A stretch of DNA of 43,373 nucleotides, from the NCBI GenBank assembly GCA_903869345.1, contig CAIPYM010000006.1:1-43373 (forward strand). Direction: 5' to 3'. Source of the DNA: an uncultured Pseudomonadota bacterium. Its GTDB lineage: Bacteria > Pseudomonadota > Alphaproteobacteria > UBA9219. Position numbers and translations under genes: made by a program. Of the stretch, positions 1 through 8,097 are shown in pieces. The notes beneath the pieces are model-generated. The model searched no databases. It had not been told where the DNA came from and saw only the letters and a list, made by a program, of their open reading frames with translations. The first letter of the stretch is position 1. Each line of letters opens with the position of its first letter.

Positions 1-88
1 TCACCCACACCTTTTTCACTCAAACCCTCTCCACTACTTATTGGGACCAAACAATTAACCTTTCCCCTCACCCTAGGAGTTAGATCCC

Positions 89-979
89 ATGATGGCTCGT
101 TCTCTTCTGCCTTTTCTGGTCCTCATCGTCCTGGCCAGCGCTCCGCTGCAAGCCCGCGCTGAATCCGTCGTCGAACCTCCCGTTGGGGCCGACGCAAGCC
201 CGGAGCACAGCAAAATCAACACCCTGGATGCTTCCCCCGTTGATCCCGGGCACTATGAAATCGAAACAGCGTATGCTTACACGCGGGCGTACCGTGCGTG
301 GGACAAGGACAGCTCTGCGCACCGGCGCGGCTTCACGTCGGAACAGGCCGTGGGTGTGACCGTCACGGCGGGTCTCGTCACGGACCTGGATGTTGCCCTG
401 AGCTTCGGGCACGCGTGGATTCAGGACAAAGACCACGATGCGGACGATGACGGTGTGCCGGGGCCTAAGAGCGGCCAGGGGCTTGGGGACCTGGGAATCA
501 GCGGACGCTACCGTTTCTTTCACAGCGAAGAACAGGCGTTGGATCTGGCCTACAGCGGGGGATTCACCCTTCCGAGCGGTACGCGGGGCGGAGACTTTGA
601 CATCGGCACCAGCCAAGCGTTCTGGAGTTTTGATCAAACTCTGGCCGCGAGCAAAGATTGGGGGGCTTGGACAGCCAACGCGGCCCTCGGCGCGTCTCTG
701 CCTTTGGGGGGCGAGCGTGGCAACGCACGCGGAACCCTGACGGCCGATGTGGCCGGGGGCTACCAAATCTTGCCGTGGTTGCAACCCGAGGTGGAGCTCA
801 ATTACAGCCGTGAGGTGATCGCCTCGGGGGATGACGCAGACCTTCTGGCGGTGACGGCTGGGCTGGTGATGCCCGTTCATGACTCCTTGCGCCTGCTCCT
901 TGGGGTCCAACAGGGCGTTTGGGGTCGCAACGCCGATCAGGCCACCACCCTCGCCATGACCGTCACCGCCGCGTTCTGA
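89..979 (+). CDS. Outer-membrane transporter-like beta-barrel protein, secreted
   Basis: The 296-residue product starts with a clear Sec signal peptide (charged MMAR, a hydrophobic stretch to about residue 20, A-x-A cleavage near residue 24). The mature part has alternating strands rich in Gly, Asp and aromatic residues and ends in A-A-F, with the terminal Phe common in outer-membrane beta-barrels. The phrase DASPVDPGHYEIE followed by repeated 'ALxLGxSLPLG'-type strands resembles the Phenol_MetA_deg/transporter family of small barrels. The ATG at 89 has an AGGAG site about 9 nt upstream; a second ATG follows directly. The next gene, a Zn-type Fur regulator, is codirectional, so a role in metal handling is possible but unproven. 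No substrate can be named. Confidence 0.7.
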   Translation: MMARSLLPFLVLIVLASAPLQARAESVVEPPVGADASPEHSKINTLDASPVDPGHYEIETAYAYTRAYRAWDKDSSAHRRGFTSEQAVGVTVTAGLVTDLDVALSFGHAWIQDKDHDADDDGVPGPKSGQGLGDLGISGRYRFFHSEEQALDLAYSGGFTLPSGTRGGDFDIGTSQAFWSFDQTLAASKDWGAWTANAALGASLPLGGERGNARGTLTADVAGGYQILPWLQPEVELNYSREVIASGDDADLLAVTAGLVMPVHDSLRLLLGVQQGVWGRNADQATTLAMTVTAAF

Positions 980-1072
980 ACCGACACCTTCCCGGAGACC
1001 CAAGAACGCGCTATTTTTGTGGGCCTCGTGTCAACAGGCCGTACACGTTCTTTTGCCGACAAGGTTCCCGCT

Positions 1073-1528
1073 GTGAACACGTCCTCTTCGGTCCCCTCAA
1101 CCGTTCCAGAGACCCTGGCTCGTCTCGAAGATCGTCTGCACCACGCGGGCCAACGCCTCACGGACGTGCGGAGAGAGGTTTTGCAAGCGATGGTCACGCT
1201 CGGCACCCCTCGAACGGCTTATGCGCTGCTCGAGTCCTTGAACCAAACGCGGAAACCGCCTTTGTCGCCCATCAGTCTGTACCGCACGCTTTCGTTCCTG
1301 ACCGAGGCCGGCGTGGTGGTGAAACTGGAAAGTCAGAACACGTTCAAGCTTTGCCTGGATGCGACCACCAACCATCAGCACGTGGTCATGATTTGCGACA
1401 CCTGTGGCCAAACACGCGAGATTCACGACGAGGCGCTCGCTAAAACCCTCACGCAAGCCGCCCGACGACATGGCCACACCCTCCGCCATCCCGTCATCGA
1501 GCTGCACGGCGTTTGCCAAAAATGCTAA
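1073..1528 (+). CDS. Fur-family transcriptional regulator (Zur-like)
   Basis: A 151-residue metal-dependent repressor of the Fur superfamily. The N-terminal winged helix (about residues 15-85) contains R-L-T-D-V-R-R-E-V-L and the recognition region S-P-I-S-L-Y-R-T-L. The C-terminal dimerisation domain has H-Q-H followed by C-D-T-C and ends in C-Q-K-C, the paired CxxC structural zinc site of Zur and many Fur proteins. The GTG at 1073 is preferred because the family begins close to this point; an in-frame GTG at 1019 would add 18 residues without homology. Zur rather than Fur or PerR is suggested by the short, cysteine-rich C-terminus, but which metal it senses cannot be settled from sequence. 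It lies 93 nt after the outer-membrane gene and converges with the gene at 1620. Confidence 0.82.
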   Translation: MNTSSSVPSTVPETLARLEDRLHHAGQRLTDVRREVLQAMVTLGTPRTAYALLESLNQTRKPPLSPISLYRTLSFLTEAGVVVKLESQNTFKLCLDATTNHQHVVMICDTCGQTREIHDEALAKTLTQAARRHGHTLRHPVIELHGVCQKC

Positions 1529-1619
1529 ACAAGCCCCCGCGCCGACTTACCTCGCCCTCATGCGCCACAACCTCGTTTTGTTCACAGACGCTATGGCCCA
1601 AAACGGACCTTAGCCGAGA

Positions 1620-2165
1620 TCATCCGATAAGCCGTTGCTGCCGCTGCCACGTCATCAGAGCTTCCCAAGAATGCAGGCGCAGGACGTGAAGATCCGGGCG
1701 GGCGGCCTCGGCCAACAGCCGCTCATAGCGAAGGCGGTTGTGGGGGTATTGCACGAGCAGATAGCGGATCAACGACAGGCTCACTTCACGCGAAGCGCCC
1801 TCCAGGTTTCCTGGGCGTACTTGAGGGGAACGCCTGAAACTGCGCTTCAGGTACCGGATCAAACAGCCCGTGACGGGCAGGTCCGTCCACAGAACCGCCG
1901 TCGCCCTTCGGAAACGCTGGGGCATGCACACGCTGTAATTGCCTTCCAGAATCCACGCCGGTTCTTGGATCAAAGCGTCGTGGTCCTTCACCCAAACGTC
2001 ATCCGGACGGCGATTCCAATTCGTGCCCGGCTCATGCGCCCATTGATCCAAATGAACGACGGGTAGCCCAAGACGCTTGCCCAAGGCCACCGCCAACGTG
2101 GATTTTCCGCTTGAGGAAGGGCCAATCACGCACACGCGCGGGCCCAGGAAAGACAGATCCATCAT
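1620..2165 (-). CDS. P-loop kinase-like protein of the FlaR / topology-modulation family
   Basis: This 181-residue protein has a Walker A motif G-P-S-S-S-G-K-S-T at about residues 15-23 and the adenylate-kinase-like phrase LPVVHLDQWAHEPGTNW that is typical of the small 'DNA topology modulation protein FlaR' family. These proteins are P-loop kinases of uncertain substrate; the topology name is historical. The Arg-rich stretch RYLKRSFRR near residues 104-112 matches the lid region. It begins 21 nt after the fabF stop on the same strand, so it is probably the last gene of the acpP-fabF transcript. The ATG at 2165 is followed directly by a second ATG. Confidence 0.72.
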   Translation of the reverse strand: MMDLSFLGPRVCVIGPSSSGKSTLAVALGKRLGLPVVHLDQWAHEPGTNWNRRPDDVWVKDHDALIQEPAWILEGNYSVCMPQRFRRATAVLWTDLPVTGCLIRYLKRSFRRSPQVRPGNLEGASREVSLSLIRYLLVQYPHNRLRYERLLAEAARPDLHVLRLHSWEALMTWQRQQRLIG

Positions 2166-2186
2166 GATCGGAAAGGTCCGGGGTCC

Positions 2187-3449
2187 TTAAACCTTCCGGA
2201 ACACGAGGCTTGCGTTTGTTCCGCCGAATCCGAAGGAGTTGGACAGAACGATGTTCAGGGGCTTTTCACGCGCCACAAGCGGCACCAGGTCAAGGCCTGC
2301 GCAGTCCTCGGACACGTTCTCCAGGTTCAGCGTCGGGGGCACAACACCGGCTTCCATTGCCTTCAGGCAGTAGATGGCCTCGACCGCTCCAGCGGCACCG
2401 AGCAAATGCCCAATGGCCGATTTGGTGGACGACATGAGGACTTTTTTCTCAGCTGTCTCGCCCAAGAGTCGCCGCACGGCGCGAACTTCAATCGCATCGC
2501 CCGTCGGGGTCGAGGTCCCGTGCGCGTTGATGTAATCCACGTCCTCGGGTCCAATCCCCGCACGCTCCAACGCCATGCGCATCGCGCGGTACCCGCCCGA
2601 GCCGTTTTCCGCCGGAGCGGTCATGTGGTACGCGTCACCCGACAGGCCATACCCCACAAGTTCACCGTAAATCTTGGCTCCGCGCCGCCGCGCGTGCTCC
2701 AGGTCTTCCAAGACGACAATCCCCGCGCCCTCGCCCATGACAAACCCGTCGCGGTCTTTGTCGAAAGGACGCGAGGCACGCTCGGGCGTTGCATTGAAGG
2801 CCGTCGAAAGCGCACGCAGGGCACAGAATCCGGCAATACCAATCCGGCACACGGCGGCTTCGGCACCGCCCGCCAACATCACGTCGGCATCACCCGCCTG
2901 AATAAGACGCGCCGCATCGCCAAGTGCGTGTGATCCCGTCGCGCACGCCGTCACGATGGCATGGTTCGGGCCGCGCCAACCGTGGCGAATGGAGACCTGC
3001 CCACTCGCCAAGTTGATCAAACTGCGGGGGATAAAAAACGGCGAGACGCGCCGGGGGCCTTCCTCGTGAAGGATCACGGACGTTGTGTAAATCTCGTTCA
3101 GTCCGCCGATGCCCGACCCGATCAGAATCCCGGCGCGGTCGGCTTCGGATTCATTCGCGGGCACGTACCCGCTGTCCCGCACGGCCTCGTCCGCCGCCGC
3201 CAGAGCCAGATGGATAAAACGATCCATCTTTTTCTGCTCTTTCGGCGGAAGAATGTCGTCCAGAGCCAGCTCTCCGGGGCCCGTCCCTGCAGGAACCTGT
3301 CCGGCGACCTGGCACGCCAAGTCCGCCGTCTCAAACCCGGTGGTTGCACGAATCCCGCTCGCGCCTTCGATCAGGCGCGACCAGTTGATGCCGACCCCCG
3401 CCCCGAGAGGCGAGACCATCCCAAGCCCTGTGACAACAATGCGCCGCAT
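2187..3449 (-). CDS. fabF: 3-oxoacyl-[acyl-carrier-protein] synthase II (KAS II)
   Basis: FabF condenses malonyl-ACP with acyl-ACP in fatty-acid elongation. The 420-residue protein has the full thiolase fold: nucleophile C169 in TACATGSHALGDA, H310 in NAHGTSTPTGD, K343 and H348 in STKSAIGHLLGAAG, and a Gly-rich C-terminus (SFGFGGTNASL). The length is normal for the family (about 410-420). It follows acpP by 39 nt on the same strand, the usual acpP-fabF order in proteobacteria; an mltG homologue, often next in line, is not present here. All catalytic residues are intact, so normal function is expected. Confidence 0.97.
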   Translation of the reverse strand: MRRIVVTGLGMVSPLGAGVGINWSRLIEGASGIRATTGFETADLACQVAGQVPAGTGPGELALDDILPPKEQKKMDRFIHLALAAADEAVRDSGYVPANESEADRAGILIGSGIGGLNEIYTTSVILHEEGPRRVSPFFIPRSLINLASGQVSIRHGWRGPNHAIVTACATGSHALGDAARLIQAGDADVMLAGGAEAAVCRIGIAGFCALRALSTAFNATPERASRPFDKDRDGFVMGEGAGIVVLEDLEHARRRGAKIYGELVGYGLSGDAYHMTAPAENGSGGYRAMRMALERAGIGPEDVDYINAHGTSTPTGDAIEVRAVRRLLGETAEKKVLMSSTKSAIGHLLGAAGAVEAIYCLKAMEAGVVPPTLNLENVSEDCAGLDLVPLVAREKPLNIVLSNSFGFGGTNASLVFRKV

Positions 3450-3488
3450 GCGGTTCCTCCTTGCCGGACAACGCCCGGAAGGGCTTTC

Positions 3489-3728
3489 TTAGCTCGCCTT
3501 CTTTTGGGTGATGAAGTCGACGGCGTCTTTAACGGTCGCGATTTTCTCGGCGGCCTCGTCGGGAATTTCCACCCCGAACTCTTCTTCAAACGCCATGACC
3601 AACTCAACCGTGTCCAGGCTGTCGGCCCCGAGGTCATCGATGAAGCTGGCCCCTTCGACGACCTTGGCGGCATCAACGCCCAGGTGCTCAACAACAATCT
3701 TCTTCACGCGTTCAGCAACATCGCTCAT
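3489..3728 (-). CDS. acpP: Acyl carrier protein
   Basis: A 79-residue acidic four-helix carrier. Serine 37 in the motif G-A-D-S-L-D-T is the site for 4'-phosphopantetheine attachment. The N-terminus [18 protein letters not shown] and the C-terminal I-T-Q-K-K are classic AcpP. The reading frame is open further upstream, but the ATG at 3728 is chosen because it gives the family's normal length and is preceded by an AGAAGG ribosome site. It carries the growing acyl chain for the neighbouring FabF in the cytoplasm. Confidence 0.97.
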   Translation of the reverse strand: MSDVAERVKKIVVEHLGVDAAKVVEGASFIDDLGADSLDTVELVMAFEEEFGVEIPDEAAEKIATVKDAVDFITQKKAS

Positions 3729-4078
3729 GGTTCGTTCAACCTTCTTCTGTGGATCGGGCCGATCCCCCGTGGCCCTTGGAAAGAGCCCTGTCGGGAACCC
3801 CGGCCCCCCTGGGAAGGACCCCAAGGACGCGCGTCGCACACCCCGCCTCGTGGGAGGACAGGAGCGTGCTTCTGTCCAGAGGCTCACCCCCCAGGCTCAG
3901 AAACGCGGCTCAGGGATCAAGGTTTTTGACCGGAAAGTCAAGGGCCTCCGCCGCGATGCCCCCAACAATCCCTGAAAAGTTTCATGTCAGCGGCTGTTCG
4001 CGTCGCTTCGCTCGTCCCCGTCCGAAGCCCTTTGAAGAGATGAGCGTGTGTTTCCCACCATCGGCACCCGCCGCGAAT
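3729..4078. other. 350 nt intergenic region upstream of acpP
   Basis: No convincing gene is seen between acpP and the GNAT gene, both on the minus strand. The segment should hold the acpP-fabF promoter. The one notable element is a short inverted repeat TTGAC-N6-GTCAA at 3926-3941. It could be an operator or simply chance; no clear -10/-35 pair was found with it. Confidence 0.4.
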
Positions 4079-4474
4079 CTACACGGTGCGTTGGATGCGA
4101 AACGCGTTGCCGAGTTTTTCAAACCCCAGTTTTGGGTAGTAGGTCATGGCTTCTGGGGCGGCCAGCAAAACGAGAGAAACCTGAGGGTTGAGCGCGGCGC
4201 GTACCGTCTCAATCAACCGTTTGCCAACGCCTTGCTTTTGATAGGCCTTGTCCACCGCCAGATCCGACAAATAGCAGCAGTACGCATCATCCGTAAGCGC
4301 ACGCGCCACGCCGATCAGAGTCCCCTGGTCCCAGGCCGAGCAGATGAGATTCGCGTTGGAAAACATTTTTCCGATGCGGTCCACGTCCTCCGTTGGTCGC
4401 TTAATCCCGGAGGCTTTAAGTACGCGCACAATGTCATCAACCGCGAGTGTTCGGTTTTTTTCGTAAGTAATCAC
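4079..4474 (-). CDS. GNAT family N-acetyltransferase
   Basis: A 131-residue single-domain acetyltransferase. Acetyl-CoA binding is shown by motif A: strand LSDLAVDKAYQ followed by Q-K-Q-G-V-G-K-R-L-I (the Q/RxxGxG/A pyrophosphate loop) at about residues 78-87. The C-terminal YYPKLGFEKLGNAF matches motif B of the family. The start is GTG, 6 nt after the nusG stop, with AGGA just upstream, so translation is probably coupled to nusG. The substrate is unknown; this neighbour is not usual for nusG, which is normally followed by rplK. Confidence 0.85.
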   Translation of the reverse strand: MITYEKNRTLAVDDIVRVLKASGIKRPTEDVDRIGKMFSNANLICSAWDQGTLIGVARALTDDAYCCYLSDLAVDKAYQKQGVGKRLIETVRAALNPQVSLVLLAAPEAMTYYPKLGFEKLGNAFRIQRTV

Positions 4475-4480
4475 GCCGTC

Positions 4481-5011
4481 CTAAACCTTCTCCACCTGTG
4501 CGTATTCGAGGTCCACGGGCGTTGCGCGGCCGAAGATGGAAACCGCGACTTTGAGCCGAGCCTTGGATTCATCAATGCCTTCGACGGTCCCGGTGAACGA
4601 CGCAAACGGCCCGTCCATGACGCGCACTTGCTCGCCCACCTCGAACATGACGGAGGGTTTGGGATGCTCGACGCCTTCTTGGACCTGGTGAAGAATCCGC
4701 TGGGCCTCGGCTTCCGTGATGGGCGTGGGCTTGCCGCCGCCCCCCAAAAAGCCCGTGACCTTGGCCGTGTTTTTCACGAGGTGCCAGCTTTCATCCGTCA
4801 GGTCCATCTTGATGAGGACGTAGCCGGGGAAAAACTTGCGCTCGGCGTTGACCTTGCTGCCACGCCGCACTTCCACGACTTCCTCGGTCGGGACCAGAAT
4901 CTCGGAAAAGAACTCTTCCAAGCCTTTCTTGATCGCCGTCTCGCGGATCGTCTGAGCGACCTTCTTTTCAAAGCCCGAGTAAGCGTGAATCACGTACCAA
5001 CGGTGCGCCAT
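4481..5011 (-). CDS. nusG: Transcription termination/antitermination factor NusG
   Basis: A 176-residue NusG. The N-terminal NGN domain carries [15 protein letters not shown] and [12 protein letters not shown], which contacts RNA polymerase. The C-terminal KOW domain ([24 protein letters not shown]) contacts Rho or ribosomal protein S10. The frame is open 8 codons further upstream, but the ATG at 5011 is chosen because a GAGGAG site lies 11 nt before it and the protein then starts at the family's usual place. It lies downstream of secE in the conserved tRNA-Trp-secE-nusG order. The usual next genes rplK and rplA are missing. Confidence 0.96.
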   Translation of the reverse strand: MAHRWYVIHAYSGFEKKVAQTIRETAIKKGLEEFFSEILVPTEEVVEVRRGSKVNAERKFFPGYVLIKMDLTDESWHLVKNTAKVTGFLGGGGKPTPITEAEAQRILHQVQEGVEHPKPSVMFEVGEQVRVMDGPFASFTGTVEGIDESKARLKVAVSIFGRATPVDLEYAQVEKV

Positions 5012-5044
5012 GATGACGTCAACTCCTCTGCACAAAAAACCGGG

Positions 5045-5245
5045 CTAACCGCCCATGCCCAACAAACGCCGCAGCGTGGCCCCAAGGACCGAATCCACGA
5101 CAAAGAAAAACGCGCCGCCCACAACCGCCATCACCACCACGGCAACCGTCGTTGTGACCGTCTCGCGCTGCGAGGGCCATGTGACCTTCGATGTCTCGCG
5201 CTGCGTTTCGCGCAAAAACCCAACGACCTTGGATACCGTGATCAT
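5045..5245 (-). CDS. secE: Preprotein translocase subunit SecE
   Basis: The 66-residue short, single-span form of SecE found in most bacteria. It clamps SecY in the SecYEG channel. The amphipathic N-terminal helix with the signature ETSKVTWPSQRET (residues 17-29) precedes one transmembrane helix (about 31-53). A GAGGGG ribosome site precedes the ATG at 5245. It lies 40 nt downstream of the tRNA-Trp gene and 33 nt before nusG on the same strand, the common proteobacterial arrangement. Confidence 0.95.
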   Translation of the reverse strand: MITVSKVVGFLRETQRETSKVTWPSQRETVTTTVAVVVMAVVGGAFFFVVDSVLGATLRRLLGMGG

Positions 5246-5285
5246 GTCCCCTCCTTCAAACGCGCCCTAGACCCGTGCCTGTCGT

Positions 5286-5361
5286 TGGCAGGAGTGGAGG
5301 GCCTCGAACCCCCAGCCCCCGGTTTTGGAGACCGGTGCTCTACCAATTGAGCTACACTCCT
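5286..5361 (-). tRNA. trnW: tRNA-Trp (anticodon CCA)
   Basis: Read on the minus strand, the 76 nt segment folds into a full cloverleaf: acceptor stem AGGAGTG/CACTCCT, D arm with GCTCAATTGGTAGAGC, anticodon stem CCGGT/ACCGG around loop CTCCAAA (anticodon CCA), and T arm with GGTTCGAGGCC. Discriminator G and the 3' CCA are encoded. It is directly upstream of secE and probably cotranscribed with secE-nusG. Confidence 0.96.
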
Positions 5362-5862
5362 ACGCTGCCCTCCGCCGCGCCGCTTAACCCCGCGTCGCAA
5401 CGTCCTTTTTAGGCCACGCAACCACGTCGTCCTTCCGGAGGAGGGACGACGGAAAGTTCACTCCTAGACGATTTTTCCCCCCGAAGCTAGGGGTCTGATT
5501 CGTTCCTGGTCCGTGTTCTTGCTTCCCAGGCGAGCAAGAAGGGACTCACGACGCGCCAAAGGGTCCCGAATCCCTTCCGCGTCAGGGTGGGCTTATACCG
5601 GCTCAAAGACCATGAGAGCCTCCGTACAAGCCGTCCTTGCCTTGAGGAAGGCTGCCCGCCCTGAATGTGTTGGCCTTCCCCTTGCCCCGGTACCGTTGTC
5701 GCCCTCGACTGCCACCGTCTTTGATTCCACCTCAATCTCCCTGCATGGGGGCACTTTGTTTCGTCAATAGCCCTCCACCCCCCTCTTTTCAACAAAATCA
5801 AGGGGTTGTTCTTATCCATCACCCCCTTCCCGTGTTCGGCGGAATCCGGCACAAACGGCAGT
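5362..5862. other. 501 nt divergent intergenic region (tRNA-Trp / nspC)
   Basis: No supported gene is present, although two frames remain open by chance in this GC-rich DNA. A perfect 8-bp inverted repeat CGTCGTCC/GGACGACG with an 11 nt loop lies at 5425-5451; it has no T tract and may be a leader hairpin of the minus-strand tRNA-Trp transcript. The rest must contain the promoters for the minus-strand tRNA/secE/nusG block and the plus-strand polyamine genes, but no strong consensus pair is visible. No known structured RNA was recognised here. Confidence 0.4.
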
Positions 5863-7059
5863 ATGACCCTCGACGTTTCTCCCCAGCTCCTCCCCGATCG
5901 CCTTCGGATGGCGCTGCCCAAGATCGCGACTCCCGCTTACGTGGTGGACGAGGTGCGGTTGCGCGAGAACCTGGAAACGGCGGCGCGGGTGCGGGCCGCG
6001 ACGGGGTGCCGGATGCTGCTTGCGACCAAGGCGTTCGCGATGCCCGCCGCGTTTCCGCTTATGCGTCCTTTCTTGGATGGCACGACGGCCAGCGGCCTTT
6101 ATGAAGCGCGGTTGGGGCGTGAGGAGTTTGGCAAAGAGGTTCACGTCTACGCGCCCGCGTACACCGAAGCCGAGGTCCAGGAACTCACGCACCTCGCCGA
6201 TCACATCACGTTTAATTCCGTGGACCAGGTGCGGCGATTCGCGCCGCTCGTGCGGGCGGCGGGGCGCGGTATCCGGACGGGCGTTCGCATCAACCCCGGA
6301 TATTCCTGCGCGACCGTGGGCGGGTCCAAATACGATCCGTGCTCGCCCCTATCCCGATTCGGCGTGCCCCTTCGAGAGCTTGATGCGTTACCGTGGGAGC
6401 TTGTGGACTTTCTGCACGTTCATGCGCTCTGCGAGGCAGACCATCGGGCTTCAGCATTGTTGATGGACCGTGTTGTCGACGTTTTGGGGCCGTACCTTGC
6501 TCGCGTGAAAGCGATCAACCTGGGTGGCGGGCATTTCCTCAACAAGCGGGGGTTTTATAACCCCGACGCGCTGATGGCGAGGCTTCGGGCTTTTCGGGAC
6601 GCGTTTCCCCACCTGGACGTGATTTTGGAGCCCGGCAGCGGGCTTGTGGTGGATGCCGGGTACCTGGTGACGAGCGTTTTAGACCTTGTGGATAACGGGG
6701 CCCACGTTGTTGCGGTTCTGGATTCCTCGTTCACGTGCCATATGCCGGACGTCCTGACGGCCCCCTACACACCCTCCGTCCTGGGTGCGACGACGGAGAC
6801 CGATGCGGCGAATCCCTTCGGGTACCTCCTGGGGGGCAAGACGTGCATGACCGGGGACCTCGCGGGCCCCTTTTTTTTCGCGCAGGCGTTAAAACCTGGC
6901 GACAAAATCGTTTTGGGCGATATGCTCCAGTACACCTTTGTTCAAGCGACGACGTTCAACGGAACGCCGCTGCCGGACCTCGGGTGGCTCGATGCGGCGG
7001 GCGCGTACCGCGTGGAGCGCGCGTTTGGGTACGCGGATTTTCGCACGCGCCTTGGATGA
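5863..7059 (+). CDS. nspC: Carboxynorspermidine/carboxyspermidine decarboxylase
   Basis: A 398-residue PLP enzyme of the alanine-racemase-fold decarboxylases. It removes CO2 from carboxy(nor)spermidine in the alternative bacterial spermidine pathway. K56 in LLATKAFAM is the predicted PLP lysine. The LDVILEPGSGLVVDAGYL segment, the SSFTCHMPDVL loop and GGKTCMTGDLAGPF (active-site Cys) are diagnostic of NspC rather than of diaminopimelate decarboxylase. The ATG at 5863 is chosen over an upstream TTG at 5806; the ATG at 5908 (MALPKIATPAYV) is a possible shorter start. The gene is followed 14 nt later by an agmatinase-like gene. The partner dehydrogenase is not in the window. Confidence 0.93.
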   Translation: MTLDVSPQLLPDRLRMALPKIATPAYVVDEVRLRENLETAARVRAATGCRMLLATKAFAMPAAFPLMRPFLDGTTASGLYEARLGREEFGKEVHVYAPAYTEAEVQELTHLADHITFNSVDQVRRFAPLVRAAGRGIRTGVRINPGYSCATVGGSKYDPCSPLSRFGVPLRELDALPWELVDFLHVHALCEADHRASALLMDRVVDVLGPYLARVKAINLGGGHFLNKRGFYNPDALMARLRAFRDAFPHLDVILEPGSGLVVDAGYLVTSVLDLVDNGAHVVAVLDSSFTCHMPDVLTAPYTPSVLGATTETDAANPFGYLLGGKTCMTGDLAGPFFFAQALKPGDKIVLGDMLQYTFVQATTFNGTPLPDLGWLDAAGAYRVERAFGYADFRTRLG

Positions 7060-7073
7060 AGGGAGAGTAACGT

Positions 7074-7988
7074 ATGCTGCCCTGTAAGCCCCCCGAAGAA
7101 AGTTTGTTTGCGTTAACCGCCGACGAGGCGTCGTCGTTTGATGAGGCCCGTGCGGTTCTGATTCCCTTCGGGCTTGAGAAAAGCGTGAGCTACGAGGAGG
7201 GCACGGCACAGGCTCCGCGTGCGATCCTTGAGGCGTCTTCGGAACTGGAGCCCTTCGACGAAGAGTATTGGTGCGAGGCCTGGCGACGTTATGGGTTTGT
7301 GACTCTGCACGAGCCCCCCATCGCGGATTCGTTGCCCGCAGCCTTGAATCAGTTGGACGGAATCGTGGAAGCGGTTTTGGCGGCGGGCAAGTTTCCGCTG
7401 ACGCTTGGCGGGGAGCACACGCTGACGGCGGGCGCGATTCGGCCCTTTGCGCGGCGGTACCCACGCCTCGGCGTTTTGCATTTTGACGCCCACGCCGATT
7501 TGCGCGACAGCTTTCGCGGCGAGCGGCACAGCCATGCGTGCGCGTTACGACGTGTGCTCGACAACCCCGAGGTTACACAACTCGTCTCTGTCGGCATTCG
7601 CAACATCTCGGCGGACGAGATTCCGTTTTTCGATTCCGAATCACGCAGCGAGCGTCTGCACATTTTCTTCACGAAAGACCGGGCACGGTGGTCGTTGGAG
7701 GACATTCTGCGTCCGCTGGAAGGTCTACCGGTTTACCTGACGTTTGACGTGGATGGATTCGACAGCAGCCTGATGCCCGCAACGGGAACGCCCGAGCCCG
7801 GTGGTTTGTTGTGGGATGAGACCATCGCGATCATCCGTGCAGCGGGTGAACGCTTGAATCTGGTCGGTGCGGACATCGTGGAATTGGCCCCGCGTCCGGG
7901 ACTGCACGCCTGCGATTTCTTGGCGGCTAAGCTAGCGTACAAGATCCTGAGTGCCGCTTTTCTGGCCCGCGCGAGCCGTTCCGTTTAG
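7074..7988 (+). CDS. speB: Agmatinase-type ureohydrolase
   Basis: A 304-residue member of the arginase/agmatinase superfamily. All binuclear Mn ligands are visible: H115 in GGEHT, D138-H140-D142 in FDAHAD, and D225-D227 in FDVDGFD. The enzyme would hydrolyse agmatine (or another guanidino compound) to putrescine and urea. GGGAGA lies just before the ATG at 7074. It forms a two-gene unit with nspC: putrescine made here could feed the carboxyspermidine route. Exact substrate within the family is inferred from this pairing. Confidence 0.88.
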   Translation: MLPCKPPEESLFALTADEASSFDEARAVLIPFGLEKSVSYEEGTAQAPRAILEASSELEPFDEEYWCEAWRRYGFVTLHEPPIADSLPAALNQLDGIVEAVLAAGKFPLTLGGEHTLTAGAIRPFARRYPRLGVLHFDAHADLRDSFRGERHSHACALRRVLDNPEVTQLVSVGIRNISADEIPFFDSESRSERLHIFFTKDRARWSLEDILRPLEGLPVYLTFDVDGFDSSLMPATGTPEPGGLLWDETIAIIRAAGERLNLVGADIVELAPRPGLHACDFLAAKLAYKILSAAFLARASRSV

Positions 7989-8031
7989 AAGTGTTGCGCG
8001 TTCTTCATCTTTCTTAACAACGGGAGGGGCA

Positions 8032-8058
8032 CGTGTTAAACACGAAGGGGGCTGATTC
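8032..8058. promoter_or_regulatory. Palindrome and GANTC site upstream of ctrA
   Basis: A perfect 13 nt palindrome CGTGTTAAACACG lies at 8032-8044, and a GATTC site (GANTC, the recognition sequence of the CcrM methylase) at 8054-8058, 40-66 nt before the ctrA start. A TTAA core sits inside the palindrome and another TTAAC at 8014-8018. In Caulobacter the ctrA promoter is controlled by CcrM methylation and by CtrA itself, so these are candidate control sites. They do not form the canonical TTAA-N7-TTAA box. Confidence 0.35.
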
Positions 8059-8097
8059 GTTGTCCCTGGTTTGAGAGCTGTCCGAACGAGGTTTCCC

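Noticed and set aside
3926-3941. TTGAC-N6-GTCAA as a defined operator for acpP-fabF
   Set aside because: A 5-bp repeat can occur by chance in this length of DNA, and no second copy or promoter context supports it.
4079-4474. GNAT protein as the PanD-activating factor PanZ
   Set aside because: It is 14 kb from panD, coupled to nusG, and has no specific PanZ features; PanZ is known from enteric bacteria.
3749-5350. 533-codon plus-strand frame across the acpP upstream region, GNAT, nusG, secE and tRNA-Trp
   Set aside because: It runs antisense through recognised genes and a tRNA, with no family features.
5362-5862. Possible tmRNA, SRP RNA or RNase P RNA gene in the gap next to tRNA-Trp
   Set aside because: None of the conserved cores of these RNAs could be recognised on either strand; only a simple hairpin is seen.
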